Shown: positions 33,401 to 46,840, counted from the first letter of the stretch. The stretch: DNA of 64,000 nucleotides from Brassica napus (GCF_020379485.1 NW_026014839.1:124001-188000), one strand, 5' to 3'. The notes: a model not told the origin generated them from the sequence alone. A program made the numbers and translations.

Positions 33401-36400
33401 TCTTTTGAAACCTCAACCATCTACAACAAAAAGACAAGAGAGTTTTCTGCATCATAGGACCTCCTTACACTTGACAAACTTAAAACTACTTCATGCGACA
33501 GAGTGAATTGTGAAGTACTTCATCTTGAAAACAGCAAAAATAAGATCAAACCGAGTTTTCTGTCATGATTCATCTTTCATCTGAACGTCTGTACACCGCC
33601 GAGGAACAGAGTGAATTGATTGGTTAAGCAGATCTGGAAACACACAGAAGACACAATACCTCTCCACAATAACAAATACTCTGACAAAAATAGTCCGTAG
33701 GCAAAAAGGGTATAACCAAGGAATCGAAATCATGCGCAAACCATCATTTCCATCCACAAAGGGAATTGAATCCTTTCTCGTCGATTCTTCACGATCTAAG
33801 ATGGAAACCAAAGTCGAGTAACACAGAAACCACAAATACAACGGTAAGAAAACAGATCATCCTTTCATAAATACCGAGAAAGATGAGAGTAATTCATGGA
33901 AATAAAATATAGAACGAGGAAACAGAGGAACCTAAAACGAGGAAATAAGATTTGATCAGAGACACATCCCGATTGCTTCTCCATGTTCTATACCAAAACG
34001 AAAAAAACATGTTTCTCTTAAGATAAGAAAGAAAAAAGATAAGAAGCCCTGATAAACCGCCAACAGAGAAAACGCCAAAACAGTCATCACGGATCAAAGC
34101 ATCCATAACCCTGAAGACGTAAGAATGGAGACAGCCAAGACAACAAAACGAGAGTAGATCACATGCAAAAAAAAAAGGCAACAGATGCAATCTAGAAGAA
34201 AACAAACCTACGAGATGTAAGGAAGGAAATAGACGCGAGGACTGAGAAGAAGTAGCGTAGAGAAACACCGATCAATCAAAGCATCCTACACAAAATAGCA
34301 TATGACCAGAAACAGCCAACAGGTTGAACTCGAAAACAAACAAAAAAAAAGAGTCCGTGAAAAGTGAACAAACTGGTGTAGGAACGATGATCAGTCCAAT
34401 AAATCGCTTTTAAACATCCTGCGAGACCACGGTCAAAGATCCCTGTCCAAAAACAAAACTCAGAAGAACCAGAAAGTAGACCAGCCATAGACATCCTCAC
34501 GAAAGAATGCATAACCATTAATTGACAACCCTAATCCCTGAGACAGCTCGGAGATGACTTCACATGCATACGCACTTATCTGTTTAACGGATCAAGAACC
34601 GAGCAACAACAATCAGACCCCGCGGAAAAAGTAGCTAATGACCTGATGAGATAACCATGTGGAAGCCTGAAACAGCCCTGGATACAGAAGACTATGCACA
34701 AACAGGTCGAAACAGAATCATCCAAAATAAACCGAATTCAAAGAGAAAGGAGAGGCTACCAATCTTGAGAAGAAGTGATTTGCATTCATCAGGCCATGGA
34801 ATAGGTGCAGACTGTAAAATCAAGAAAAAAGGCCAAAGAGATAAGGGCGAAGAAAACTTGATCGCATCTATACGTAATATAGTAACCAAAAGACAGGGAA
34901 AAGTCATAGAGAAGAAGACTGTATAAAGAGCCATCCATCGATGCAAATTAATCAAAACGGAAAAGAAAGGTAGATTAGATCAGAGCCACTCCCATTGCTT
35001 TTCTCTCTTGGAGCCTCCATCTTCTATATCAAAACGAAAAAAAAAAACATGTTTGGTGAAGACAGGAGAAAAAACCGGCTTCTGTGATAAGGAAATTAAA
35101 AAGTAGGAAAAGACATATGCCCTTGTACACGCGTGAAAGAGGATCAACCCTAACAACCATCATCGACCAAAGCAAGCATCCTCATTCCTCCACAATCTAA
35201 AACAACGAGAAGTAGATTGAATGAACAGAAAAGCCACCGATGCAGATTCATATAAAGATAAGTAACTGTGGTTAGGAAGTAGGAACAAATAAACCAAAAC
35301 AGTTAACCATGACGAGAGCTTTCCTCAAAACATTTCAAATCTGTGGAGAAGGCAAAAGAATACAAGCTGAATAATCTCATGCAGTGCCTTCTAATTTAAT
35401 ATACAGAGTGAAGTAATCCATCTTGATAACAACAAAAGAAGAACAAACCCAACTGTGTTATGATCCATCTTTCATCTGAACGTATGTAGACCGCAGAAGA
35501 ACAGAGTGAGTTGATTAGTTAAAGCAGATCTGTAAAACATAGAGGACACATCATACCTCCCCAACAAGAGCCAATGCTATCGAAAAATAATCCATAGGCT
35601 AAAAAGATTTAATTTAACCAAGAACTAGGAATCATACGCAAACCATCATTCCCTTCCACAACGGGAATTGTCTCTCTTCGCTGCTCCAATAAAGTCATCC
35701 TTATTGTGTTTAAGATAGAAACTAAAGTCAAGTAACATAGAAACACTGAATACAAGGGTAACAAGAATCTGTCAGAAAGGTAACAAATCATCCTTTTAGC
35801 AAAGAGAAATCAGAGAAACCTAAAACCGGGAAGAAGATTGATCAGGAGCCATCCAGATTGCCTTTCTCTCTTGGAGCCTTGATGTTCTATACCAAAACCA
35901 AAAACATGTTTCGCTTAAGAAAGGGAAAAAAAAAGGACCGGCTTGTGTAATAAGGAATTTAAAAAATAGGAAAAAGACAGAAGCCCTGTAGAAAGCGCGT
36001 GAAGAACGATCAACCCAAAACAGCCATCATGGAACAAAGCAAGCATCTCTCACAGCCATCATTGCTTCTCTCTTAGAGCCTCCATGTTCTATATCATGGA
36101 ACGAAATAACATGGTTTTGCTTTAAGACAGGACCGCCTTGTGTTATAAGATTATTTTGAAAAAAAAAAAAGGAAAAAGAGAGAAGCCTTGCTAAACCGCC
36201 AAAAAAAGAAAACGCAGACGACAAGTAGATCACATGGAACAAAAAGGTCCACCGATGAAATCTAGAAACCAAACCTATCCAAATTAGGTGAAAACTCCAA
36301 AAAGCTCCAACGATGATCGCAACATAAAAACGTAAGGAACAAAAGAAATTAGAGAAACCCCTGAAGACTAACGCACGCGTGGCAAGAGAATCACGAAACA

Positions 36401-39400
36401 CGAAACTCCATAATGAATACCACCAAGTACAAGTCAAACAGAACTGCCCTTGCACCATCCAAATTCCTATACAGAAATGAGATCAGAGGAAAGAGAAGCC
36501 ATCATCTCAAACAGAAGCATGTATAGAAGAACAAGATCAGAAAGGGAAAAGAAGAACAAACGTTTACAAAGTTGTGGTCTAAAAAGTTGAGGGCTTACTT
36601 TAGTAAGGCAAAAGATCCGTAAGATATTACACGCATGCTACTGTAAAAGGCCGGTAGAATAGTTGAAAACAATTAGCAACTAGTGTGCAGTTTTGGGAAA
36701 ACAAATCGAGCCAGAAAGGAGTAGTAATAAGAACAAACCCATTCACAAATAACCATCTTCCATCTAAATGGGTGTATACTCAGTAGAATATCTGGAACAC
36801 GCAATAAACACACAAAAGAGACATCATCTATCTTCCCAACAAAATCCATTCATTGGGTAGGGTGAAGTGGTTGATGAGTTGAAAATCTGGGAACACACAA
36901 TCTTAGAAACCACAAGATATGGTAACCACCTCTAGAAAAGTACATTTAGAGAATCAAGACACGAAGTTTCTGACCTTCATAGTTCACGACACCTGAATCC
37001 ATAAAACACTAGAAGCTCCACATTCATCCTTGACAAGACAACGCACAAAGCTTGAAACACGCCTGGATGTACTGATAGAGGAGACTAGACAAACAGGTAG
37101 AAACTAACAGACTAGACTACTTAATAGACAAATAGAAAAAAGAAGAGCAAACCCTTATGTTATGATCAAGATTTCATCTGAATGTCTGTAGGGTAAATTG
37201 ATTTGTGAAACCAGATCTGGAAACACAAAGAAGACAAATAAAAACTTCCCACAATAACCAACACTAAATAAAAATAACCAGTAGGAAAGAAGGGTGTAAC
37301 CAAGAACTCCAAACCATCAATCCCTTCCACAAATCGATTTCTTTCTCGTTGAGTAACATAGTATGATCCTTCATATATACTGAGAAAGAGAGAGCAATTC
37401 ACGGAAAGAAAATAAATATAGCACGAGAAAACAGAGAAACCTAAACCGAGGAAAGAAGATTGATCATGATCCTCAGAGACATCCCATTGCTCCTCCATGT
37501 TCTCTACCAAAACGAAGGAAAACATGTTTCGCTTAAGGTAGTAAAGACAAACCAGCTAGTGTAAAAAAGAAATCAAAAATAGTAAAAAGTAACAAGAGAG
37601 AAGCCCTGATAAACTGCCAACGCGCTGGAACAAACCAAAACAGCCATCACGGGCAAAGCAAGCATCCTCCACAAGCTAAAACAACAAAACGAGAGTAGAT
37701 CACGTGTAACAAAAAAGGCCACGGATGCAATCTAGAAGAAACCAAACCTCGGAAATAGATGAGAGAAAGACCCCTGAAGACGTAGCGTAGAGAAACACCG
37801 ATCAATCAGAACATCTTCCACAAGAAAAGCTAACCGATGGAATCTCGAAACTGAACGCTTGAATAAACAAACAATCCGTGAAAAGTGAACAAACTGGCGT
37901 AGGAACGTTGATCTGTCCAAGAGATCGTTTTAAGACTGTCAAAGATCACTGTCCAAAACAAAACGTTTCCATATATAAAAAGGAGCAGCAAAAACTCAGA
38001 AGAACCTTAATGTTGATGTCGGGGAGAAAGTAGACCACCCCCAGAGACAAAAATAGTCATGTGTGAAATAAGAAAATAAGGATAGAAAGAAAGAATGCAT
38101 AACCATTAATTGTTAACCGATCTAGCCATCAAACAGCTGGGAGATAACCATCAAACATCATTCACGGATCAACAGAGGCGTAACAACAACCATGTGGAAG
38201 CCTGAAACAGCCCTGGATGTACTGATACAGGAGACTATGCACGAACAGGTCGAAACAGAGTCATCCAAAATAAACTGAATTCAAAGAGAAAGGAGAGGCT
38301 ACCATCTTGAGCAGAAGTGATTTGCATTCAGTCCATAGAATAGATGCACAGACTGTAAAATCAAAAAAGGGCAAAGAGATAAGGACGAAGGAAACTTGAT
38401 CGCATCTTTATAGTAACCAAAAAGAGGGAAAAGTCATAGAGAAGACTGTATAGATCAAGAGCCATCCAACGAAGCAAGTAAATCAAAACGGGAAAGAAGG
38501 TAGATCAGAGCCACCGCCATTGCTTTTCTCTCTTGGAGCCTCCATGTTCTAAATCAAAACGAGAAAACATGCTTCGGTGAAGACAGGAGAAAAGACCGGC
38601 TTCAGTGACGAGGAAATTAAAAGTAGGAAAAAAAGAAAAAGACATATGCCCTTCTACACGCGTGAAAGAGGATCAACCCTAACAATATCATCATCGACCA
38701 AAGCAAGCATCCTCCACAATCTAAAACAACGAGAAGTAGATTGAATGAACAGAAAAGCCACCGATGTAAATTCATATATAGAAGATAAGTAACTGTGGTT
38801 AGGAGGAAGAAGGAACAATTAGTAGTCCTGCTTTATTCTTTTTGAAATCGCATCCAACTGTAACATAGACGAGAGAGCTTTCCTCAAAACATTTCAAAAT
38901 CTATACAAGCTTAAATAATTGATAGAACTGACAATCTTTAAGACTACTTTAATAGACAGAGTGGAGTAATAATCCATCTTGGAAACAGCAAAAGAAGAAC
39001 AAACCCAACTGTTACGATCCGTCTTTCATCTGGACGTGTGTAGACCGCAGAAGAACAGAGTGAGTTGATTAGTTAAAGCAGATCTGTAAAAAATAGAAGA
39101 CACATCATACCTCCCCCCACAATAGCCAATACTATACAAAAATAATCCATAGGCTAAAAAGATTTAATTTAACCAAGAACTAGGAATCATACGCAGAACA
39201 TCATTCCCTTCCACAAAACGAATTATTTCTCGTAGACGCTCCAAATAAAGTCATCCTTATTGTGTTTAAGATAGAAACTAAAGTCAAGGTAACATAGAAA
39301 CACTGAATACAAGGGTAACAAGAATCTGCCAGAAAGGTAAACAAACCATCCTTTTAGCAAAGAGGAAGCAGAGAAACCTAAAACCGGGAAGAAGATTGAT

Positions 39401-40330
39401 CAGGAGCCATCCAGATTGCCTTTCTCTCTTCGAGCCTTATTGTTCTATACCAAAACGAAAACATGTTTCGCTTAAGAAAGGGAAAAAAAAAGACCGGCTT
39501 GTGTAATAAGGGAATTTAAAATTAGGAAAAAGGACAAAAGGCCTGTAGTAAACGCGTGAAGAACGATCAACCAAGAACAGCCATCATCGATCAAGAGCAA
39601 GCATCTGTCACAAATCTAAAGCAACAAAACGGAAAGTAGATCACATGGAACTTAGAAGCGGCAACGATGATCGAATCACATCTGTTACCATCCGTCTTTC
39701 ATCTGAATATGTGTACACTGATCTGGACAACACGGAGGACACATCATACCTCTCCACAATAACCAATACTCAACAAAACATATAATCTGTAGGTGAAAAA
39801 ACTCGAGATCATACGCAAAACATTGTTCCCTTCCTCGGTCTAAGATAGAAGATCATCCTCCTCGACACACACCTATAACCAAGGAGAGAGTAATTCTCAT
39901 GGGGGAGCATGAGAAAACAGAGAAACCTATTCAGAGCTGTCCCGATTGCTTCTCTCTTAGAGCCTCCATGTTCTATATCAACACGAAATAACATGGTTTT
40001 GCTTTCAGACAGGACAGCCTTGTGTTATAAGAAGTTTTTTTTGAAAAAAAAAAAAGGAAAAAGAGAGAAGCCTTGCTAAACCGCCAAAAGAGAAAACCCT
40101 TGAAGAGCGATCAAGCCTAAACAAGACGACAAGTAGATCACATGGAACTCGGAAGCGGCAACGATGATAACGTAAGGAACGAAAGAGATTAGAGAAACCC
40201 CTGAAGACTTAGCGTAGAGAAAACGCGTGGAAGAGAATCAATCAAGAATCATCCGTGAGAAGTGAAAACCCTAACGATGATCGGTCCAAGAAATCGCGTT
40301 GAAACATCCTCCTGCGAGACGACGTAGATA
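30450..40330 (-). repeat. 10-kb degenerate direct-repeat array, possible non-coding gene
   Basis: This block lacks any long frame but is highly self-similar. A tandem duplication places about 31690-36050 next to about 36400-39640. Corresponding landmarks are AGATCCGTAAGAT at 32118 and 36610, CATGTGGAAGCCTGAAACAG at 34656 and 38196, and GAACGATCAACC at 36005 and 39560. Offsets run from 3.5 to 4.5 kb, because the second copy is internally deleted. Smaller units recur inside. A (T/C)TTTCATCTGAACG-type word occurs near 33570, 35466, 37170, 39020 and 39695. CCATGTTCTATA, or close variants, occurs eight times. Base composition is richer than the flanks and the minus strand has pyrimidine tracts before TATAG or CTACAG, as introns do. 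It could be one minus-strand spliced non-coding transcript or an unclassified transposon. Confidence 0.55.
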
Positions 40331-40435
40331 ACACAAAACACGTAAGGCAGAAAACAAAAGACAAGAGACGCGTTCAGAAGAATATCACCCGCGATTACGC
40401 GTCTGAGAGGAGATGAGAATTCTCAAAGAGGAAAT

Positions 40436-40448
40436 CTTTTTTTATAGA
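40436..40448 (-). promoter_or_regulatory. TATA-like box at the right end of the repeat array
   Basis: The minus strand reads TCTATAAAAAAAG, about 30-40 bp before a GC-richer leader that enters the array. On the far side is ordinary intergenic DNA with the words CCAACGGTTAAGATTAAGAG and CTCAACCGTTAGATTC. This is the best candidate promoter for a long minus-strand transcript across the array. No transcript evidence is available here. Confidence 0.4.
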
Positions 40449-40449
40449 T

Positions 40450-42334
40450 GAGACGCACAAAAGCAATTGACGGTGGATATATTAATCAACTTGATTCCAA
40501 CGGTTAAGATTAAGAGTCTAAAGTCGGTAGCCCAACATCTTTGACCTGGATCCAGTTGTCCTTCGATGACTTTACTACTAAATCTCAACCGTTAGATTCA
40601 TCTTCCTCTTATTTCCTTTTTTCTTTATTTCTCTAACAAAGTATATTTCATGTCCGGCCCAGCTATATAAATTGAGTGAATTGGGTTAAAATCTTAAAAA
40701 AATCAACTAATTAGTAAAATACCGTAAAGAAAAGTTGTGTGGGCAGAAATATTAATAAATTAAATATCAATATTTGGTTTTAAAATATTTTACATTAGAT
40801 TTGACGGATAACTAAATTGTTACACATAATTAAATATATGTTAGCCATCTAACAATAAATTTGGAAGAATAATCCAATAAATAAATTGTTATGTATAACA
40901 AGTTACGTCCGATAATTATATTGTTATATGTTATTAAATATATTACCCATATAACAATTATTTTAGAGTCTAATTCAAAGAAAATTATAACTGTCTACTA
41001 TTTTTTATTTATTACAATGTACCAATAAATTATTGTAGCCCTCTAACCCCATTTACATTACAATTTCTTTTTTTTATATAATTTGTGTAAATGAAATGAT
41101 ATCAGTCTATGTATTAGTTTTGTCAACTGGTCTTGGCATATGCTTCAAATAATATATGGTTTAAATTTGTATTGTCTCAAAAATAAGTAAGTTAGCAAGT
41201 TAAACAACTATAAAAATCACAATTACAAAGGTACAGATTGAGGAGTGAAAATACATGTGCCACCGTCAGCTCAAGGAACAGGGGAGAAAGCATAGTTTCT
41301 TAACCAGAAAAATCCATTAAACCCTTGAAAATCAGTAGTATAACACAACAATTACAAAGTATTGAACTGGGTGTAAGAAAGAGAGAGTTCGGATTTGCAT
41401 AGATCATGTAGAGGGTTTAGAAACTGAAACAAGTTTAGTAGAGGAAAGATGGTGAGTTGTAATACAAAAAAATAATTAATATCTTCGACAAGGAAATATA
41501 AAAATTCTCTCTGGAACTGGACATAGGTGCTTGCACATCGTCTTTCTTCATTGTTAATAACATGACTATAGTTTGAGATATCAGATATAAAAACAGCAAA
41601 TGTATATGGAAAGAGAGAAGACTAAAAGTTTTTAGGGATAATTGTAAGTGGGGTAGGAAGAGAGAATGATGGAAAAAGATTTTGAGATTAAAAAATTAAA
41701 AAAAAAGAATAGAGTAAGCAAGAGAGAAGAATTGATGTGGTTTTCGATTTTATTTAAACAATAGGGGCAACAGAGTAATTACAACTCAGAAAAACAGTGG
41801 GGACCATTTGAAATGTGTATATAACTAAATAGACTATAATGTGTGTGTAGAGTGCAAATACTCTAAATTCAACAGTGTTTAAGCCTTGGCATCATAAGAA
41901 AAAACAATATCTAAATTATCATGGTTAACACAAATTTAAATATTTAAAATTTAATAAAGAGTTTGTGATATTTTTTATTTTTTCAGTAATTAAATAACAG
42001 TTTTTTCATGCAAAAAATACAAAATTATTTGTTAGTGACAAAAAAAAAAGATACAAATTAGTTGTTTATATGTTTTTGACTTGATATATACACAAAATTA
42101 AAGATGGTGGATAGGTGGAATTAAATACATGTTTTTTAATAGAAATTTTCCCTCAAATACTATATAATGAATGCATTTGATTTGATATATATACAAAATT
42201 ACAAATAGTTGGAATTAACTTCTTTTTTTTTATACACTTGATATTGAACTCTAAATAAATAAAGACAACAAAAAGAGTAATAATTAAATTAAATGTTTGA
42301 AAGGAGGTGTATAATATATAGTCATTATAAATTG
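40450..42334. other. AT-rich intergenic region 3' of AGC1.7
   Basis: This contains the presumed 3' UTR of the kinase and otherwise AT-rich DNA. No gene, terminal repeat or RNA gene was recognised. Confidence 0.4.
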
Positions 42335-44642
42335 CTAAAAGTATTCAAAATCATTGTAGTCAGGATCATTGCGATTAGTGTTACTCTTCTTCCCGCCATC
42401 TCCCTTACTTGCGAACGCCGTGAAATCCACCGGTTCCGGTATGTGCGGCGGCGTTGCGCTCCGTATCAACGCCCAATTCACACCTTCGAAGAATGGATGC
42501 TGCTTGATCTCCGTCGCGCCTCGTTTATAAGCGATCCGTTTCTGCGGCTCCTTAACCAACAATCCCTTGATGAGATCCCTCGCTGCTGAGCTCACGTGGG
42601 GGAGATCCGGGAATCTCAGCGCTTGTTTGATCACGTTGTGGAGCGTAGCGCGGTTCTCTTGTCCTTTAAACGGCGTCGATCCGTAGAGAAGCTCGTAGAT
42701 GAAGATCCCTAAGGTCCACCAGTCTACGGCGCTTCCGTGTCCTTCTCCGCGAATGATCTCTGGTGCTAAGTACTCGTGTGTCCCCACGAATGACATTGAT
42801 TTCACGTTTGTTGGCTCTGCCATGAGCTCCGGCATTGATCCATTTACGAATAGTCCGAAGTCTGATTTTGCCTTACGGTTTTTCCTCGTGGATTGCAGGA
42901 TACGTGGGAAGAATGTGGACGCTTGGGCTGTGGATTCCTCTTCGATGAATCCGACAGGACGACCGCTTCCCCCGCCAGAGGAGGAGTTGACGAGAGTTGG
43001 ATTAACGGAACATCGGAGGGAGAGATCAAAGTCTGAGAGCATGATGTGCCCGTCGTCTCTGACCAGAACATTCTCTGGCTTCAAATCACGGTATACGATT
43101 CCGAGCATGTGTAAATACTCTAATGCCAATAGCACTTCAGAAGCAAACAATCTGTAAGAACCAAAAAAACAATACTCTGTAAGTTCTTCGTCTTCCAACT
43201 AGAGCTGGGCAAAATATTCCGATCCGGAAATCAAACCGAATCTAGTCTGGAAAAATAGTACCAAACTCTGATTAAATACCGAACCTAAACCGAATCTGCG
43301 ATGAACCTGAACCGAAATTTATAACTACCGAATGAAGCTTAAGTTTCTAGCACCAAAAAAACGAAACCTGAACAGAAATAAACCGAATGGATACCCGAAC
43401 ACCCATCCGGACACCCGGCAACCAATTTGATTTACATACTAACCTCGCGGCGTCTTCAGTAAACCATTTGTTGGGTTGCTTCTGTCTCAAGGAATAGAGA
43501 TTGCCACCCCCGCAGAACTCCATGACAAGGCAATACACTTTGTCAGTCTCGAAATGGGAGTATAATGTGGGCAAGAACGGGTGATCAAGCTGAGATAAAA
43601 TCTCTCTCTCTGTTTGAGCTCGCAACAGCTTGTTCCTACTAACCAAGGAAGCCTTGTCCATCACTTTCATGGCAAAAAATGTGTTAGTCCCTCTGAGCTC
43701 AACTAGGTAAACACTCCCAATGTCTCCATAACCGAGCCGTTTCAGAAGCCGGAAGTCGCTGATCCCGAGCTGGACTCCTTTAGAGGTCAACATGTTCACA
43801 GCGTCCCACCTGATGTCACCACCTGTGTGTGGCTTAGAGGGGTTAGAGGAAGTGCTCTCGATGCTGTTATTTCTTGAACTCATGTTGCTACTGCTGTTAC
43901 TATTGTTGTTTGGTTTGGTGTTTGAGTTTGATGTATTGACCAGTTGTGACTCGGTCATGTTGGAACCAGGAGATGATGGGATTTTTGGACTGGGCATAGG
44001 ACGGTGGTGATTGCTGAACCCAGCGGGCTCTGGTTTTGTAAGATTGTCCAGCTTCTTGGGATCGAACGATGTCTTATGTATCTCTTTGTGTGGTTGTGGA
44101 GATTGATGAACAATGGTTGCTGCATCTCTTTGTGTGGTACTGGATGGAATTTTTGGGCTGGGGACAGGACGGTGGTGATTACTGAACCCAGTCGGCTCTG
44201 GTTTTATAAGATTTTCCATCTTCTTGGGATCGAACAATGGCTTCTGCATCTCTTTGCGTGGTTGTGGAGATTGATGAACAATGGCTTCTGCATCTCTTTG
44301 TGTAGTTGTGGAGGATGAGACTTTTTTACTGGGGAGAGGACAGTAGTGACTGTTGGACCCAGCAGGCTCTGTTTGTATAAGATTTTCCATCTTTTTATGA
44401 TCAAACAATGGCTTCTGCATCTCTCTGCGTGGTTGTGGAGTTGGATGAATGATATTTAACGGTGGATAATCCGTAAGATTAGCTGATTCTTTTGGCCCCA
44501 AGGACGAGACATGATGACTTGACTGCACAAGAAAATAGAAAAATAACATTTCAGTTGGAAATACATATATCATTGTACTTAGGGCAGCCTCGCATGTACC
44601 TACCTCAGAGGAGTCAAGCTTCTTTCCGCGCTTCGACAACAT
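42335..44642 (-). CDS. AGC1.7: AGC VIII protein kinase, AGC1.7-like
   Basis: Three exons on the minus strand (44604-44642, 43444-44522, 42335-43151) sum to 1935 nt, 644 aa. The kinase domain starts near residue 270. It has a GYGDIG glycine loop (277-282), AMK lysine 299, YRDLKPEN with catalytic Asp395, and DFD at 413-415 in place of DFG, the AGCVIII signature. A long insertion precedes the GTHEYLAPE activation segment. The C-terminus ends FEYF, a PDK1-docking PIF motif. Best match is Arabidopsis AGC1.7 (AT1G79250), a pollen kinase that acts with AGC1.5 in polar pollen-tube growth. The N-terminal tail is longer than I recall for Arabidopsis because a 56-57 aa unit is tandemly repeated. Intron 2 carries a repeat insertion. 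Confidence 0.9.
43198..43436. repeat. ACCGAA-rich repeat inside AGC1.7 intron 2
   Basis: The intron begins almost at once with AGAGCTGGGCAAAATATTCC and is then full of CCGAA/AACCGAA words up to CCGGACACCCGGCA. This composition is typical of a dispersed crucifer repeat. A related, oppositely oriented stretch lies at 47268-47415. No clear target duplication was seen. Both splice sites remain intact. Confidence 0.5.
43985..44455 (-). repeat. coding tandem repeat in AGC1.7 N-terminal tail
   Basis: Three in-frame units encode residues of about 39-95, 96-151 and 152-196. Each starts H(Q/P)(S/T)PQP, then FDxKKxxNL, xxEPxGxxxHxxPxPS and a serine-rich end. The DNA landmarks GACTGGGCATAGG at 43988, GCTGGGGACAGG at 44157 and ACTGGGGAGAGG at 44328 are 168 and 171 bp apart, both multiples of three. 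The repeat therefore expands the protein without breaking it. Confidence 0.85.
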
Positions 44643-45875
44643 TGCTAGAGATAAGGCAAGACAAGTATTCCAGGTCAGAGAAACCTGTTTCAATGTATAT
44701 AGATTAAAGCTTTCTCAATTGGAGTTGAGTCCTTAATCATCCATATATGGACGAATATTAAAAGCCTCCCTCATGTCTTGTTGAAAAGAAACTAGCTAGA
44801 AGATTGGTATGCACAAAGGTAGGTATGTATATGTATTGGCAGGGAGATTGTAACAACTTACCTTCCATGTCTGAAGATTGGGGAAACCATGGAGATGAAG
44901 CAAATTTTACAGGAAAAGGTAAACTTCTAATGAATTATTCTAGTTTCTTTTTATGGGAACATGAGAATTGTTGTCTTGGAACGAAGAGATAAGGTGGATA
45001 TTATGAAAAAAAAGAGACATTGATTAATTAAGAAAATAGAGGAAGAGAAATGGATGGAGAGAAAGTATTTTCTGTGTTCCCAAAGAAAGTGGAGAAGTGG
45101 AGGGAGGAAAAGGTCCCTTCAATACATTTGAAGGCAAAGGAAAATTGTGTTCTCCCCTTGATTATCTCTTTCCTTTCTGTATTTGTTTTTCTCCAATTAT
45201 ACCATTTAATTTTCTATGAATTTGTACTTCCAAAGTTTTATCATCTTTTTCTGTATATATATATTCATGCTATCATATTCAGAATATATTATTGTTAGTA
45301 CTGGAGTTAACAATAACGTAATTGGATTTCTATCGGGTTTTGTTTTCTTCATTTTTTTCCCAAAATTTATGGTCATGTAATGATCTATTCCCATCAATTT
45401 TTTTAGCAGTAATCAAATTAGGTTCTGACTTGGATTTTTAAAACTTTGGTTTGAGTTTGAATCGCTAAGGTTAACAATATTTGAAAAAGTTCGGTATACA
45501 GAATTTACATCAGCCTTATATAGTTATAGATTGGATATGAATTATTTATGTCATAAATAAAACAAACCTTATTTTTAATATCTTAGATAAAATAAAGTAT
45601 TTACGTCTTTGAAAAATTAAGAAGATTATTAAATATATTTTGATTTTGTAACAATGGTATACATAAAAATAATACCAAACTTTCAAAAGTTATAGATTTA
45701 ATATAAGTTGTTTGTGTCATAATAAAAAATATTTTTGATATCATAAGCTAAAAAACTGAAAAACTAATGTCAAAATATTTTAATTGATAAATTAAGAAGG
45801 AGAAATAGAAAAGATGTTTAAGAAAATATTTGATTTTTTTGTATACTAACATTTGAAGTTTTAGGATGTGATATA

Positions 45876-46142
45876 CAGTAAAAATCTATAAGTTAATAAT
45901 GTTGAGACTACAACATTTTATTAATTTATAGAGTTACTTTTAAGAAAAAGTTATTTTAAAGATTTTAGCATATATACTTATATTAATTAAATTTTAGAAA
46001 ATAAATTATTATTATTTGTATTATATTATTTGGTGAATATGAAATATGTTTCATAAATTTATTTTTTTAAAATTATTATTTTACTAAATACTATACGGAA
46101 TATATTGAACCGTTAAGAAACAAACATATATGAATTCTACTG
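45876..46142. mobile_element. Emigrant/Lemi-type MITE (pogo-like)
   Basis: The left end is CAGTAAAAATCTATAAGTTA, close to the Emigrant TIR (CAGTAAAACCTCTATAAATT). The right end, read on the opposite strand, begins CAGTAGAATTCATATA. TA dinucleotides flank both ends. It is 267 bp and non-coding. Confidence 0.65.
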
Positions 46143-46184
46143 TAAATATAAAATAAACATTACAGTTTTTTGTTTGTGCTAATA

Positions 46185-46217
<33 letters not shown>

Positions 46218-46590
46218 ATTATTAATTTATAATTTTAGTGAAAACATATATGTACATAAAAGTTTCTGAAAACTATTATTTTATCAATTTATGTTATTTT
46301 TAAACCGATCGATCTGGAAACTGTATTTATTAATTATCAAACTAGTTTAAGGCCCATGTCTAAGCCTATTTTACAATCGGGCCTGCTTTAGCAGATTAGT
46401 ATCCACCATATACAGTATATGGTTTTTGTTTTCATATATGAACTTTAACGTAACTACAAATTTCATTTTATAATTTCAGGTGATGTTGAAGATTATTTTG
46501 ATGAAGACAACTTAGACAAGGATCCAACAACCACAACAAGTAGTTCTGCAATATGAGGTCAAAACTCTTAGGTAATATTATTTTAGTATA

Positions 46591-46644
46591 TTAACCATAG
46601 TTTAGATACTCTGAAACTTAACCATAGTTTAGATACTCTGAAAC
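46591..46644 (+). repeat. 27-bp perfect tandem duplication
   Basis: TTAACCATAGTTTAGATACT plus CTGAAAC is repeated twice without a mismatch, which suggests a recent slip. Confidence 0.85.
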
Positions 46645-46840
46645 TTGACTGAACAGCTCTCATAGGCTTGTACAATAACATCTAGCTAACTTGGTCTGAT
46701 ACTCAACTTGTGTACGTGTATAGGCAGGTAGCAACTAGCATCCATAAGAAGTCATCCATCAGGTTTTTCAAACAGTGGAGATCTATTTCAGAAGGCTACC
46801 TTGATCTTATGTGATGATCTATATGAAATGTCTTGGGTGA

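Noticed and set aside
30924..34955. Many open frames of 60-125 codons on both strands in the repeat array
   Set aside because: They overlap on opposite strands, have no domain, start or end at repeat boundaries, and corresponding repeat copies do not keep the frame. They look like chance frames in AT-moderate, stop-poor DNA.
42699..43157. Plus-strand frame of 152 codons opposite the AGC1.7 kinase exon
   Set aside because: It is the exact antisense of the kinase catalytic region; the kinase motifs on the minus strand explain the open frame.
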